A DNA stretch of 64,000 bases from positions 496,001-560,000 of the forward strand of contig NZ_JAIVAM010000003.1 in the NCBI RefSeq assembly GCF_020171845.1. Reading direction: 5' to 3'. Under the pieces are notes generated by a model. The model ran no database searches. It was not told where the DNA came from and worked only from the letters and a program-made list of their open reading frames with translations. A program made the position numbers and the translations under genes. The stretch comes from Cytobacillus kochii (GTDB taxonomy: Bacteria > Bacillota > Bacilli > Bacillales > Cytobacillaceae). Each line of letters begins with the position of its first letter. Positions within the stretch are counted from its first letter, which is position 1. Positions 18,173-26,964 of this stretch are shown in pieces.

Positions 18173-19138
18173 ATGAAGAAAAAGGTTTCAATTATTACCA
18201 CTGGAGGAACAATTGCAAGCAAAGAAAATGAAAAAGGACTACTAGAATCTGGAGTAATGACAGGTGAAGAGTTAGCAACTTTATGTAATTTACCTAATGA
18301 CATAGAAATTAAAGTTGTAGATGTGATGCAGAAACCAAGTATGCATATAGATTTTAATGAAATGATGAAAGTTAGACAAGCAATAATAGAAGAATTGAAG
18401 AATGAAAAGGTGGATGGCATTGTAGTTACACATGGTACTGATTCATTAGAGGAAACAGCCTATTTTCTTGACTTAACAATCGATGATGACAGACCAATCG
18501 TTGTTACTGGCTCTCAGCGGTCACCACAAGACGTAGGAACAGATGTATTCTCTAATCTAAGGAATTCTGTTTATGTTGCTGTTAATGACGTTATACACGA
18601 TGTAGGAGTGGTTGTAGTATTTAATGAAAGAATATACTCAGCTAAGTACGTGAAAAAAGTACACGCATCAAACTTACAAGGCTTCGAATCTTTTGGTTAC
18701 GGTTATTTAGGTATTATAGATAATGATTTAGTGAGCGTTTATCAAAAACCAGTAAAGAAAGATACATATCAAATCAATAAGACGATACCAAGAGTAGATA
18801 TCGTTAAATGTTACTCAGGTGCAGATGGAATAGCAATAGACGCTTATATTGAAAAGGGAGCTAAAGGAATTATTTTAGAAGGTGTGGGCAGAGGTCAAGT
18901 TTCTCCTTACATGGTAGAGTCCATAGAAAAAGGAATTGAGAAAGGAATAATTTTTGTTGTTACTACTAGTGCAGAAGAAGGGAAAGTATATCCTTCCTAT
19001 TCATACTTAGGTAGCGCACATTATTTGATGGAGAAAAAGGTTCTTCTTGGAGAAGATTACGATAGTAAAAAGGCAAGAATTAAATTAGCAGTCTTACTTG
19101 CATCCATCGATAGAGTGGAACAAAGTAATTTTAAATGA
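18173..19138 (+). CDS. L-asparaginase, carried by the prophage
   Basis: 321 residues from ATG 18173, with GGAGGTG 9 bases upstream; an upstream in-frame ATG at 18152 has no site. It hydrolyses asparagine to aspartate and ammonia. The catalytic motifs are complete: TTGGTIASKENEKGL (nucleophile Thr), VVTHGTDSLEETAYFL (Thr-Asp), VVTGSQRSPQDVGTD and the C-terminal SKKARIKLAVLLAS. It has no signal peptide, so it is cytoplasmic. It lies between the split host asparaginase and the lysis genes, on the strand opposite the phage late genes, so it is inferred to be cargo expressed from the prophage. It is not a duplicate of the host fragment: the C-terminal halves differ at many positions. Enzyme identity secure; phage origin rests on position. 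Confidence 0.9.
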   Translation: MKKKVSIITTGGTIASKENEKGLLESGVMTGEELATLCNLPNDIEIKVVDVMQKPSMHIDFNEMMKVRQAIIEELKNEKVDGIVVTHGTDSLEETAYFLDLTIDDDRPIVVTGSQRSPQDVGTDVFSNLRNSVYVAVNDVIHDVGVVVVFNERIYSAKYVKKVHASNLQGFESFGYGYLGIIDNDLVSVYQKPVKKDTYQINKTIPRVDIVKCYSGADGIAIDAYIEKGAKGIILEGVGRGQVSPYMVESIEKGIEKGIIFVVTTSAEEGKVYPSYSYLGSAHYLMEKKVLLGEDYDSKKARIKLAVLLASIDRVEQSNFK

Positions 19139-19351
19139 ATTACCAAAAATTGATTAAATAAAATACCGATTTTATTACATGGGAAATTCATTCAATTTTA
19201 GTTTAGGGTGGTCAAACAGGTGATCAAATTTTAATTTGGAGTAGGCAGGGGAGAGTTGAGAGAGGTAACTTTGAGTTTTTCTTGCATATAATTAAATACT
19301 CTAGGGCATATTATTGAATAGAACAAAACCTCCAAGATGGTCAACTTTATT

Positions 19352-19384
19352 AATAAGGAGAAGGGGATAACCCCACTCCTTATT
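19352..19384. terminator. Hairpin at the end of the holin gene
   Basis: AATAAGGAG (19352-19360) pairs with CTCCTTATT (19376-19384), with an inner GGGG/CCCC pairing. It overlaps the holin stop. T-richness follows only on the plus strand, so it may also end the asparaginase transcript. Confidence 0.5.
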
Positions 19385-19715
19385 TTGGTTGTTTAGCTTT
19401 AAGTTTATTTACACCTTGCTCAATCCCAGCGACAACTTCTTCCTTTGATACAACAATACCTTTATCATTTAAAATAGCAATAGCCTTATCAATTGCGAAG
19501 TCACGCTTAACAATACCATGTGAACCAGATAATTCAGCTTCAGCATATTCAACAACTGTATCAGTAATCATATCTACGATACCTGTTTCATCTTTTTTCT
19601 TTAAGGTATTTACGTAACTTTTGACTTTAGCTAATACTACTGATAACAATGAACCAACCATGATCACCATAATTTCAATTACATACTGCATTACTGATTG
19701 AAATAAAATATCCAT
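19380..19715 (-). CDS. Phage holin, LLH type
   Basis: 111 residues, ATG start with ATGGAGGTAAT upstream. One N-terminal hydrophobic segment at about 8-30 (YVIEIMVIMVGSLLSVVLAKV) is followed by a soluble, charged helical part with IAILNDKGIVVSKEEVVAGIEQGVNKL, the pattern of the LLH holin family. Holins make the membrane hole that lets the endolysin reach the wall. It is the last gene of the late region, downstream of the amidase and its terminator. A second holin candidate lies upstream of the amidase. Confidence 0.78.
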   Translation of the reverse strand: MDILFQSVMQYVIEIMVIMVGSLLSVVLAKVKSYVNTLKKKDETGIVDMITDTVVEYAEAELSGSHGIVKRDFAIDKAIAILNDKGIVVSKEEVVAGIEQGVNKLKAKQPK

Positions 19716-19807
19716 TTATATTACCTCCATTTTTTTGAAATTTAAAAGGACTTTTTACCTATTTGTAGAATATGTTAATTCACTTAAAAGTTGGGGGTGG
19801 ATTAACA

Positions 19808-19912
19808 ATGCAACTTGATGATGAATGGATCTTTTTGATTTATGAAGCTAAAAAACTAGGGTTAACCAAGCAAGAAGTACTTGACTACCTTAATAGCAAA
19901 AAGTCTAAGTAG
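19808..19912 (+). CDS. SinI-like anti-repressor peptide (34 aa)
   Basis: ATG 19808 with GGGGGTGG about 8 bases upstream. The peptide contains DEWIFLIYEAKKLGLTKQEV then LDYLNSKK, which matches the Sin dimerisation helix pair of SinI (pattern LDxEWvxLixEAkxxGlsxeEIrxYL). SinI binds the SinR repressor and titrates it off DNA. Here it stands alone on the plus strand between two lysis genes, with no SinR partner in view. It may act on a host or phage SinR-type repressor elsewhere. Short, but the motif match is strong. Confidence 0.72.
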   Translation: MQLDDEWIFLIYEAKKLGLTKQEVLDYLNSKKSK

Positions 19913-19913
19913 T

Positions 19914-19942
19914 TAAAAATAGCCCATCAAATTAATGGGCTA
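19914..19942 (-). terminator. Terminator after the endolysin gene
   Basis: Minus strand: ATAGCCCAT (19942-19934), loop, ATGGGCTAT (19927-19919), then TTTTT. It separates the amidase from the holin gene and can also close the SinI-like gene on the other strand. Confidence 0.82.
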
Positions 19943-19950
19943 TTCAAGAT

Positions 19951-21141
19951 TTAAGCTAAATCGTTTTTCTTGACCCAAGAGTAGATCTCTTTAAGTAATA
20001 CTCGATCGGATTTAACTTGTTGGATTGTGTATGTTTTACCTTTAACTGAAGAAGGTATATTTTGACCAGTAGCATATTTTTTAGCAGATGATTTAATCTT
20101 TACTTTAGCGTTTACTTTAAACACTGGTGTTTTGTTAGTTGCTGTTTTTGTGCTATTACCATTTCTTAATTTATTTAATAAAGTTAAATTTTGCTGTGGA
20201 GTACCAGAGTAGTTTTTAATTCCATTTTGCTGCGCTAATTTTTTACGGTTAGAGAAACTTGAATTAACCCCAATACTGTTTAGGTAATCTACAATACTAG
20301 TTGTTTTCATGTCGCCTTTTGAAGCAGCTGGTTTATTATTGTCATTTTGCAAAAATCCCAATAAAGCTGTGTTTTGATCAGCTTTACCTTGATAGTTTTT
20401 GATACCATACTTAGTTGCAAGTTTCGAGCGATTGTTGAAAGAGCTATCCATTCCCTTAGATTTCATCCAGTCAACTAAACCTAAGCTTCCAGTAGCCTGT
20501 GGAGCTTTATTTGAACTAGAAGATGAATTTGTTCCAGTATTAGTTTCAGGTTTAACACTAGGGGCAGGGGTTGGATTAGAAGGTGATTTACCAATATCAT
20601 ACTTACTATCCTTGACTAATCCCATAAACCAATTCTTATCAATTCCAGTACCTGGGCAAGTCTTTGGTTGTTTACCGTTGATAAGTAATTCACGATGAAA
20701 TTTAACTGGCTTACCTTTTTTATGAAAATATCGAGAAATCTTAATCGCTGATTCCAGTTGCTTTCCTTCAAATGAGTCATTACCTTTATCGAAGTTACCG
20801 ATCATTTCATAAGCAAAAGGGTGCCATGAAGTAGAACCGTTATATCCTTTGGCTGAGATAGGGATTATTCTAATATCTCTTCCTGTGACAATATCACCAT
20901 CTTTTCCGATCGTAATATTCTGGGCAATATCATCCCATCCGTTCGTTCCAACATGGAAATTTCTCATGTTCTTATGTAATTGAAGTGTAGTGTATTTTGG
21001 ATAGTTTGAATGATTTGGCTTCCATGTGTGATGCACATGATTTTCGCTAATATGCTTACCAATGTAGTCACCAAATTTACTGTCTAACCAATTTAAAAAC
21101 TCATCTGCATTTGTAAATACTTTGTCTTTTACCCAACTCAT
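19951..21141 (-). CDS. Endolysin, N-acetylmuramoyl-L-alanine amidase (BlyA-like)
   Basis: 396 residues, ATG start with AGGAGG upstream. Residues about 25-190 form an Amidase_2 (PGRP-like) domain: HVHHTWKPNHSNYP, HPFAYEMIGNFDKG and the zinc/His pair KFHRELL...KTCPGTGI. Then two tandem 45-residue wall-binding repeats at about 214-260 (LVDWMKSKGMDSSFNNRSKL) and 277-322 (IVDYLNSIGVNSSFSNRKKL), and a C-terminal SH3-like domain (335-396). It cuts the bond between MurNAc and the stem peptide to lyse the host. The layout resembles SPbeta BlyA. Flanked by two holin candidates. Confidence 0.92.
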   Translation of the reverse strand: MSWVKDKVFTNADEFLNWLDSKFGDYIGKHISENHVHHTWKPNHSNYPKYTTLQLHKNMRNFHVGTNGWDDIAQNITIGKDGDIVTGRDIRIIPISAKGYNGSTSWHPFAYEMIGNFDKGNDSFEGKQLESAIKISRYFHKKGKPVKFHRELLINGKQPKTCPGTGIDKNWFMGLVKDSKYDIGKSPSNPTPAPSVKPETNTGTNSSSSSNKAPQATGSLGLVDWMKSKGMDSSFNNRSKLATKYGIKNYQGKADQNTALLGFLQNDNNKPAASKGDMKTTSIVDYLNSIGVNSSFSNRKKLAQQNGIKNYSGTPQQNLTLLNKLRNGNSTKTATNKTPVFKVNAKVKIKSSAKKYATGQNIPSSVKGKTYTIQQVKSDRVLLKEIYSWVKKNDLA

Positions 21142-21221
21142 TAAATCTCCTCCTAAATTTTATAAAAATAAAAAAGAGCCCAAAATGGACTCCTAATAAA
21201 AAACACATTTTATTTTGAATG

Positions 21222-21572
21222 TTACTTCTCAAACTTTTCAATTTGCTTCCAAACATTATCAAAGCCTTCATCCATTCTTTTTTCTAATGCATGTAGACTA
21301 CCTTCAATTTTTTCTAATGTGTTAGAAGTTTTCTCTTGGGTGTCATTTGATTGTTTCAAGTGATCCATCAAGTTTTTTTCTCTCTCTTTTGATTCAATTC
21401 TGTGGTCTTCGTATAGTTTTTCAATTTTTTCTTCTCTTTCTCTGTTTTCCAATTTAATTTCTTCATTATGCTTATTAACCCACTTGTAAAAAAGAAAGCT
21501 CAGGATAATAAACAGTATCCCAAATACGTATGGGGAAGCTGCTATTTCTTGAGCTGTTTGAATTTCTGGCAT
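21222..21572 (-). CDS. BhlA/UviB-type holin-like protein
   Basis: 116 residues; one membrane segment near the N-terminus (ASPYVFGILFIILSFLFYKWV, about 12-32), then a highly charged coiled coil (HNEEIKLENREREEKIEKLYEDH to the end). This is the BhlA/UviB holin-like arrangement, though longer than the roughly 70-residue SPbeta BhlA. The ribosome-binding site is weak (AAGGTGTG). It precedes the amidase, as bhlA precedes blyA in SPbeta relatives. Confidence 0.8.
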   Translation of the reverse strand: MPEIQTAQEIAASPYVFGILFIILSFLFYKWVNKHNEEIKLENREREEKIEKLYEDHRIESKEREKNLMDHLKQSNDTQEKTSNTLEKIEGSLHALEKRMDEGFDNVWKQIEKFEK

Positions 21573-21801
21573 ATTGGTCTCACACCTTATATATATTTAT
21601 AATTTAATTAATAAAATAAACTGACTAATTCATTAGAATTTTAACACTCTGACAGAACACATCAGCATCAATCATGCTATATTCTTACAATTTTTTAGCA
21701 ATAAAATATGTTCTCCTATATATTCGATATTGAAATCAAATTCCAAAAGATATATCCTAAAATAAGATGTTCTTTTAAAAGAACGCTAAGGAGGAGAATC
21801 T

Positions 21802-22362
21802 ATGTTAAAACGTTTTACCAACTTCGTCAGGTCTAGATTAAAAAAGTATATATTAGAGGAAATTTGGCTTGAAGACTATATAAAACTAGGTATGAAAGTT
21901 GGTAAAAATTGTTCAATCCAACCAGGTGTAACGTTTGATTATTCACATTGTTGGCTAATTAATATTGGTAATAATGTTACTATCGCTCCACAAGCGTATA
22001 TTTTGGCACATGATGCAAGCACTAAACAAACTCACGGTTACACTAAAGTTGGCAATGTCACTATTGAAGATAATGTTTTTATTGGTGCAAGAGCAGTCAT
22101 TATGCCAGGAGTGTTCATTGGAAAACACTCAGTAGTAGCATCTGGAAGTGTTGTAACAAAAGATGTTCCAGAAAATAGTATAGTTGCTGGTAATCCTGCT
22201 AAGGTAATTTCCTCTATTGACGCTTATCGTGAAAAGACCAGAGAATTAATTGATAATTCAAAGATTTATGATTTTACCTATACAATAAAGGGTAAAGTGA
22301 CAGCATCTAAAAAAGAGAAGATGTACTCAGAGTTAAAATCAGGAATAGGTTTTGTAGATTAA
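21802..22362 (+). CDS. Hexapeptide-repeat acyltransferase (lysogenic-conversion candidate)
   Basis: 186 residues, ATG start with AAGGAGGAG upstream. A left-handed beta-helix of hexapeptide repeats (INIGNNVTIAPQAYI, NVTIEDNVFIGARAVIMPG, SVVASGSVVTKDVPENSIVAGNPAKVI) is typical of maltose/galactoside O-acetyltransferases and NeuD-type enzymes; the His in ILAHDAS is the likely catalytic base. It uses acetyl-CoA. It lies on the plus strand between tail fibre and lysis genes and has its own terminator, the setting of a moron. It may acetylate a wall polymer and so change the phage receptor; that is inference. Confidence 0.85.
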   Translation: MLKRFTNFVRSRLKKYILEEIWLEDYIKLGMKVGKNCSIQPGVTFDYSHCWLINIGNNVTIAPQAYILAHDASTKQTHGYTKVGNVTIEDNVFIGARAVIMPGVFIGKHSVVASGSVVTKDVPENSIVAGNPAKVISSIDAYREKTRELIDNSKIYDFTYTIKGKVTASKKEKMYSELKSGIGFVD

Positions 22363-22395
22363 AAAAGCCCTCTAATATACGAGGGCTTTGTTTTT
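22361..22395. terminator. Bidirectional terminator, acyltransferase/tail fibre
   Basis: AAAGCCCTC (22364-22372) pairs with GAGGGCTTT (22381-22389), with A/T runs on both sides. It ends the plus-strand acyltransferase and the minus-strand fibre gene. Confidence 0.88.
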
Positions 22396-22400
22396 GTTCT

Positions 22401-25400
22401 TTATAAAATTGAAGTCGTAATTAAATTAGTTGATGTCTTATTTAAATGATTGTCCACTATTTCAATTTTGAAGTCATATGAAATACCACTTGTTAATCCT
22501 GTAATTTGGTAGGACTGTTCGGTAATTCTGGAAGCATTTGCTTTTGTCCAAGTTGAGTCAGCTGTCTTTTTGTAGTAAGCATTCTTATAAAGAGTGTCTT
22601 TATCTTTTGAATCTGTCCAGCTTAAATTTGCAATTCCTGTTACAGTAGATATTGCAGAGAAATCACTTACAGGCAATGGAACAACTAAGTCAAAAAGAGA
22701 TTGAAAATTTTGTGCAATCTCATCTGATGTTAATGCTCTGTTATAATAGGCAAATACTTTATAATGGGAATTTGATGTATGTGATGAATCACCAATTGTT
22801 AAAGAAGTTGTTCCATCTCCATTAAGGTATCTGTAATTAGTATCTAAAGACATACTACTAACTGGAGCAAGTATAGTGTAATCTGTACCATTTAGGTATA
22901 TCCTTATATTATCACCAGACCTTCTTATAGTTATCATATAATAAGCATCAGGCTCCATTTTTCCTTGCATATCACTATCATTTGTAGAAATAGGTGGATA
23001 GTTTTTATATGTCCCATCAATCTGATTTTTCCCTGTGAAAACAGCCTGCACATAAGCACTAGAAGTTCCCCAGTTTGCAGAACTTATAGCAAGAGTCGAA
23101 TTATTTACCTGTCCTAAAACCCTTCGTTCAATCAAGCTTGTTTTTGTATTAGCCTTAGTCAAAAATGTGACAGTAAAGTCTTCATTTCCTACAAAATAGC
23201 TATTTTTATTTAATAAAGTAGTTCCAGCTAGCACATCAGTCATAAATGTTATAAGCCCATCTTTTACATACCCAATAAAACTATTTGGTGGGGTAGAAGA
23301 AGTTGACACAGTAAATGGTACACCAGTAGAAACATTACCATTTTTATCCTTGCTTTTAATGGTAAATGTGTATTCAGTTGAAGGGATTAAATTAGTTATA
23401 CTAAAGTTTGGCGATAACGATTCACCTATTAAAGTTAAACCATTATACACTTCATAAGAATAGATGTCTTCAGCAATGCTAGGTTCCCATGTTAAGCCAA
23501 TATTTGTATCTGAAATTAAACTAGCATTAATAAGTGTAACTTCCTCAGGGGGTATTTCATCGTCACTTGTTGTAAATGTGACAGATAGCCCGTCAGACTT
23601 GTTGCCTGCATCATCAACCGTTACAACTGTTAGTGTATAAGTTGTGTTTGCCAAAAATCTATCTATATATACACTTGCCTCTGATGTTGTTTTAAGCAAG
23701 GTTCCCTCATTATACACTTCATATTTTACCCAATCAGTAGCTATTGAATGTTCCCATGTTAAAGTAACGCTGCTATTTTTAATATCAGTTGCTAACAAAC
23801 TAGTCACATCTTCTGGTGCAATTAAGTCAACATCGTAAAACCATGTCTTTTTAGAAATTACTGATGAATTAGAATCTAAAGCAATAGCCTTTATAACAGT
23901 AGGAGATTCTACAACAATTGGGTTAATATATAATGTGCTTGCTGCTGTTGGTTCAGTTCCATCGAGTGTATATCTTATTGAAGAAGCTATCGCACATGTT
24001 AGATTTACAGTTTGTTTAGTGTTATAAATATATGGTTCTGGAGTTACAGAAATTTGAACAGGTGTTTTGTCGACTACTGAAGTTGCAATGTCTGTATTTC
24101 CAATTAACTGTAAAGCATTAGGGTCTGAACCACTTGTTGATGTTGTCATCTTGTATGTACTACATCCAGTGACCAACAAAACTTTCGGTTGAGAAGCCCA
24201 CACTGTGGCAACCTTACTATTTTCAATATAACTATCCATTACAATAGACTTATGGTTATTATTTTCCTTGGTTAAAGCACTTTTTGTGAATCTTGAATTT
24301 CTGATATTTACATCTCCAAGATATACTGTTTGATTTAAAAAAGTGGCATCAGAAATGTTAACTCCATAGTACTTATTATAATTGTTATCTGTGCCTAAGC
24401 TAACGCTATCTCCATGACTTGAGATGAATTTTGCATTACTTACTTGACAATTATTTAACTGTGCTTCACTATCAATTACAGTTAAACCTTCAATAGTAAT
24501 AGGTCTGCCACTATAGTTGTATGCTGAACCAGTAATAGTGACATTGCAATTTTTAACCACAATATTTTTTAAAGTAGCACCTGATAAAGCAATATCAATT
24601 CCTTTTACGCTCGATCTATAGTCTTTTTCAATAGTCACGCCATCAATGTACAGCCTTCCGTAGTTATATCTTGAAACAATAAAACCTTGTTCACCAGAAT
24701 CATAGAATACTACAGGTTTACCGCCCTCTGTCTCAGAAACTTGGAAAGAGTATGCCTGCTGATTTACGACATAATACACTTTGTTGGTCTGTAATCCTTT
24801 AGGAACTTTCCCAGCCCAACTTTCAAAAGAAACTTTAGCTGTATTTCCCATTTCATGTGGAGCTGAGAAAATAAAAGAGCTTGTTGTAACATCTACTGTA
24901 GGTGTTCCAAAAAAACCATATTTAGAATTTCCATAGAATATTCCATCTTTTATTTTTACATCCCTTACTATAGCACCTTCCGTAGTTGCTAAACGGATAT
25001 TACCACCTTTATCAAATGTGCCACCTTGTATTAGGTTATCTCCGCTTACCCATTGTTCACATCCAATATAAGTATTATTTATAAACTTATTGAATCGATA
25101 TCTGTAATCAGCGCTTACACCACCAAGACCAGCGCCTTCAAAAATATTATTTTCCACTGTAACATAAGAACCATCTGGACTAACAAAATGACCTCTTTCA
25201 TTGTGGTGAACATAGTTATTAAACACATTAATACGGAAGTTTACCTCTACTCCGTCATACCCATAGTACAAATGTTTATAAGGTATGTTAGATTCACCTA
25301 CCATAGATTCAATATCAATACCGAATGCAGGAGCAGTAAAATGAGGTGTCACTCCATCGTCATCCTTGCCAATATGATGTATGTGATTTTCATAAACATA

Positions 25401-26948
25401 TTGGTCATTTGGTCCACACAGTGATACCCCTTGTCTACGGTTTCTATGAATGTCATTATGATGAATATAAATATACTGACCAATTTCTCTTTGTAGCTTA
25501 ACTAAATCAGGATAATTACCGTCAGCTTGATATTTATATCCCGTTCCAGTTAGAACTCCATCTCCTGTGAAATCAAATAGTTCCATATGATCTACTTCTA
25601 CGTTATAGCCGCCATAAATCGCCACACCATATCCACTTTCATGAGTAAAGTACTGATGGTCTAGTTTAATTCGTAAATTTGATACCTCTTCATCGGTTAA
25701 TGGGTTATTTGTTATATCAATAGCTATAATCATTTTATTTGCTAAATCTGGTTCAGCAAACCATCCCCGACCTGTTGGAGCATTAGGGGCGAACAAACCA
25801 TTATTTCTATAGCCTGCTAAAGAATTTGGTGATATTACATCTTTCCACTGTGCAAAATGATAACCAGTTGCGTTAGGTAGTTTGTCTGGCAACCACACTC
25901 TGAACATAGAAAGGATACCTTCAGACAATCTATCTAGGATGGGAGTCCTAATCCAATTTGGATCATCGTTTAAAGTACCATCTGGATTTATACCGCCTCT
26001 TACAAAGGAAGTATAAATTTCAAACTTATGAGTTTTCCTGTCTCCTTTTATTTTTCCCCCTGAAACTCTAGAGTTAATGGCATTATTAAATAAAACCACG
26101 TCATAATTTGTCCAACTATTAGTTTCAACTTCTATTAAAGCATTCCTATCTAGCTCAAAGTGGAAGTCATCTGGCATCTTTACAACATGAGGTGTAGTAC
26201 CAGAACTACTACGACTGTTCAATTGTAACCGCACCAAATAGTGTCCACTAGGTAAAAATGCTTTTGAATAACCATTATCCTTAGCCCATTGAACAGCATA
26301 ATCCAATCCTTTAGCTGTGGCATCGGGATTTGTGCCATCTTTACGTATTCCCCATCTATCCAGCTCAATAACATACGTTAGACCTTTATGGGATGTCATA
26401 GGAGCCTCAATATCTTTTGGTTTCCAAATGCCAGCTTCAAAAACTAATGCATTACCTTCTAATGGAGTAACTGTGGTTAAATCAACATCACTCAATCCAT
26501 CCAAACTAGTTGCTCCAGAACCAGAGCCAGATGGTAAAGCTTTCGATACAAACTTTCCTAAAGTTGAATCATATAATAAAGCATATCCATTTGCTTTGTT
26601 TGTAACATCCAGACCTGTTAAATCCGATAAATCATGATCATGCTCATTATTTGCCTTTCCTTCAATCGCTTGTTGTAAAGCTCGATCATCATAAACTTGT
26701 AGTTCCACACCATCAACGTTGATATATCCATTATTTGTGCTGTCTGTAACTGTTGAGCCGCCACTACCTGAGTCTTTTGGAATATCTGATTTCTTCGCAA
26801 TTAGAATATTTCCTCTTGCTGAACCTATGTAGAGCTGTTCTTGTCCTGAATCTGTTGCAAATCCAAACTCTCCTTCATCTAGAACAGGTAAGTCTGCTTT
26901 TAATCCTTTTCTTTGTATTAATTTTACAATTTCGATTGTTTCAGACAA
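22401..26948 (-). CDS. Large multidomain tail fibre/spike (1515 aa)
   Basis: Start TTG 26948 is chosen: AAGGAGG lies 8 bases upstream, and MSETIEIVKLIQRKGLKADL is a typical phage fibre start; the frame could run up to 26987. An N-terminal attachment part (1-200) is followed by a right-handed beta-helix rich in VENN, IHHN and YENHIHH turns (about 200-950), a chitobiase-C-terminal-like domain (963-1040, IRYTLDGTEPTAAS), two FN3 domains (1043-1216), a LamG/concanavalin-like domain (1226-1420, NIRIYLNGTDY, FAYYNRALTSDEI) and a last FN3. It should bind or cut a surface polysaccharide. No catalytic residues could be assigned. Confidence 0.85.
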   Translation of the reverse strand: MSETIEIVKLIQRKGLKADLPVLDEGEFGFATDSGQEQLYIGSARGNILIAKKSDIPKDSGSGGSTVTDSTNNGYINVDGVELQVYDDRALQQAIEGKANNEHDHDLSDLTGLDVTNKANGYALLYDSTLGKFVSKALPSGSGSGATSLDGLSDVDLTTVTPLEGNALVFEAGIWKPKDIEAPMTSHKGLTYVIELDRWGIRKDGTNPDATAKGLDYAVQWAKDNGYSKAFLPSGHYLVRLQLNSRSSSGTTPHVVKMPDDFHFELDRNALIEVETNSWTNYDVVLFNNAINSRVSGGKIKGDRKTHKFEIYTSFVRGGINPDGTLNDDPNWIRTPILDRLSEGILSMFRVWLPDKLPNATGYHFAQWKDVISPNSLAGYRNNGLFAPNAPTGRGWFAEPDLANKMIIAIDITNNPLTDEEVSNLRIKLDHQYFTHESGYGVAIYGGYNVEVDHMELFDFTGDGVLTGTGYKYQADGNYPDLVKLQREIGQYIYIHHNDIHRNRRQGVSLCGPNDQYVYENHIHHIGKDDDGVTPHFTAPAFGIDIESMVGESNIPYKHLYYGYDGVEVNFRINVFNNYVHHNERGHFVSPDGSYVTVENNIFEGAGLGGVSADYRYRFNKFINNTYIGCEQWVSGDNLIQGGTFDKGGNIRLATTEGAIVRDVKIKDGIFYGNSKYGFFGTPTVDVTTSSFIFSAPHEMGNTAKVSFESWAGKVPKGLQTNKVYYVVNQQAYSFQVSETEGGKPVVFYDSGEQGFIVSRYNYGRLYIDGVTIEKDYRSSVKGIDIALSGATLKNIVVKNCNVTITGSAYNYSGRPITIEGLTVIDSEAQLNNCQVSNAKFISSHGDSVSLGTDNNYNKYYGVNISDATFLNQTVYLGDVNIRNSRFTKSALTKENNNHKSIVMDSYIENSKVATVWASQPKVLLVTGCSTYKMTTSTSGSDPNALQLIGNTDIATSVVDKTPVQISVTPEPYIYNTKQTVNLTCAIASSIRYTLDGTEPTAASTLYINPIVVESPTVIKAIALDSNSSVISKKTWFYDVDLIAPEDVTSLLATDIKNSSVTLTWEHSIATDWVKYEVYNEGTLLKTTSEASVYIDRFLANTTYTLTVVTVDDAGNKSDGLSVTFTTSDDEIPPEEVTLINASLISDTNIGLTWEPSIAEDIYSYEVYNGLTLIGESLSPNFSITNLIPSTEYTFTIKSKDKNGNVSTGVPFTVSTSSTPPNSFIGYVKDGLITFMTDVLAGTTLLNKNSYFVGNEDFTVTFLTKANTKTSLIERRVLGQVNNSTLAISSANWGTSSAYVQAVFTGKNQIDGTYKNYPPISTNDSDMQGKMEPDAYYMITIRRSGDNIRIYLNGTDYTILAPVSSMSLDTNYRYLNGDGTTSLTIGDSSHTSNSHYKVFAYYNRALTSDEIAQNFQSLFDLVVPLPVSDFSAISTVTGIANLSWTDSKDKDTLYKNAYYKKTADSTWTKANASRITEQSYQITGLTSGISYDFKIEIVDNHLNKTSTNLITTSIL

Positions 26949-26964
26949 TACATTTTCCTCCTTG

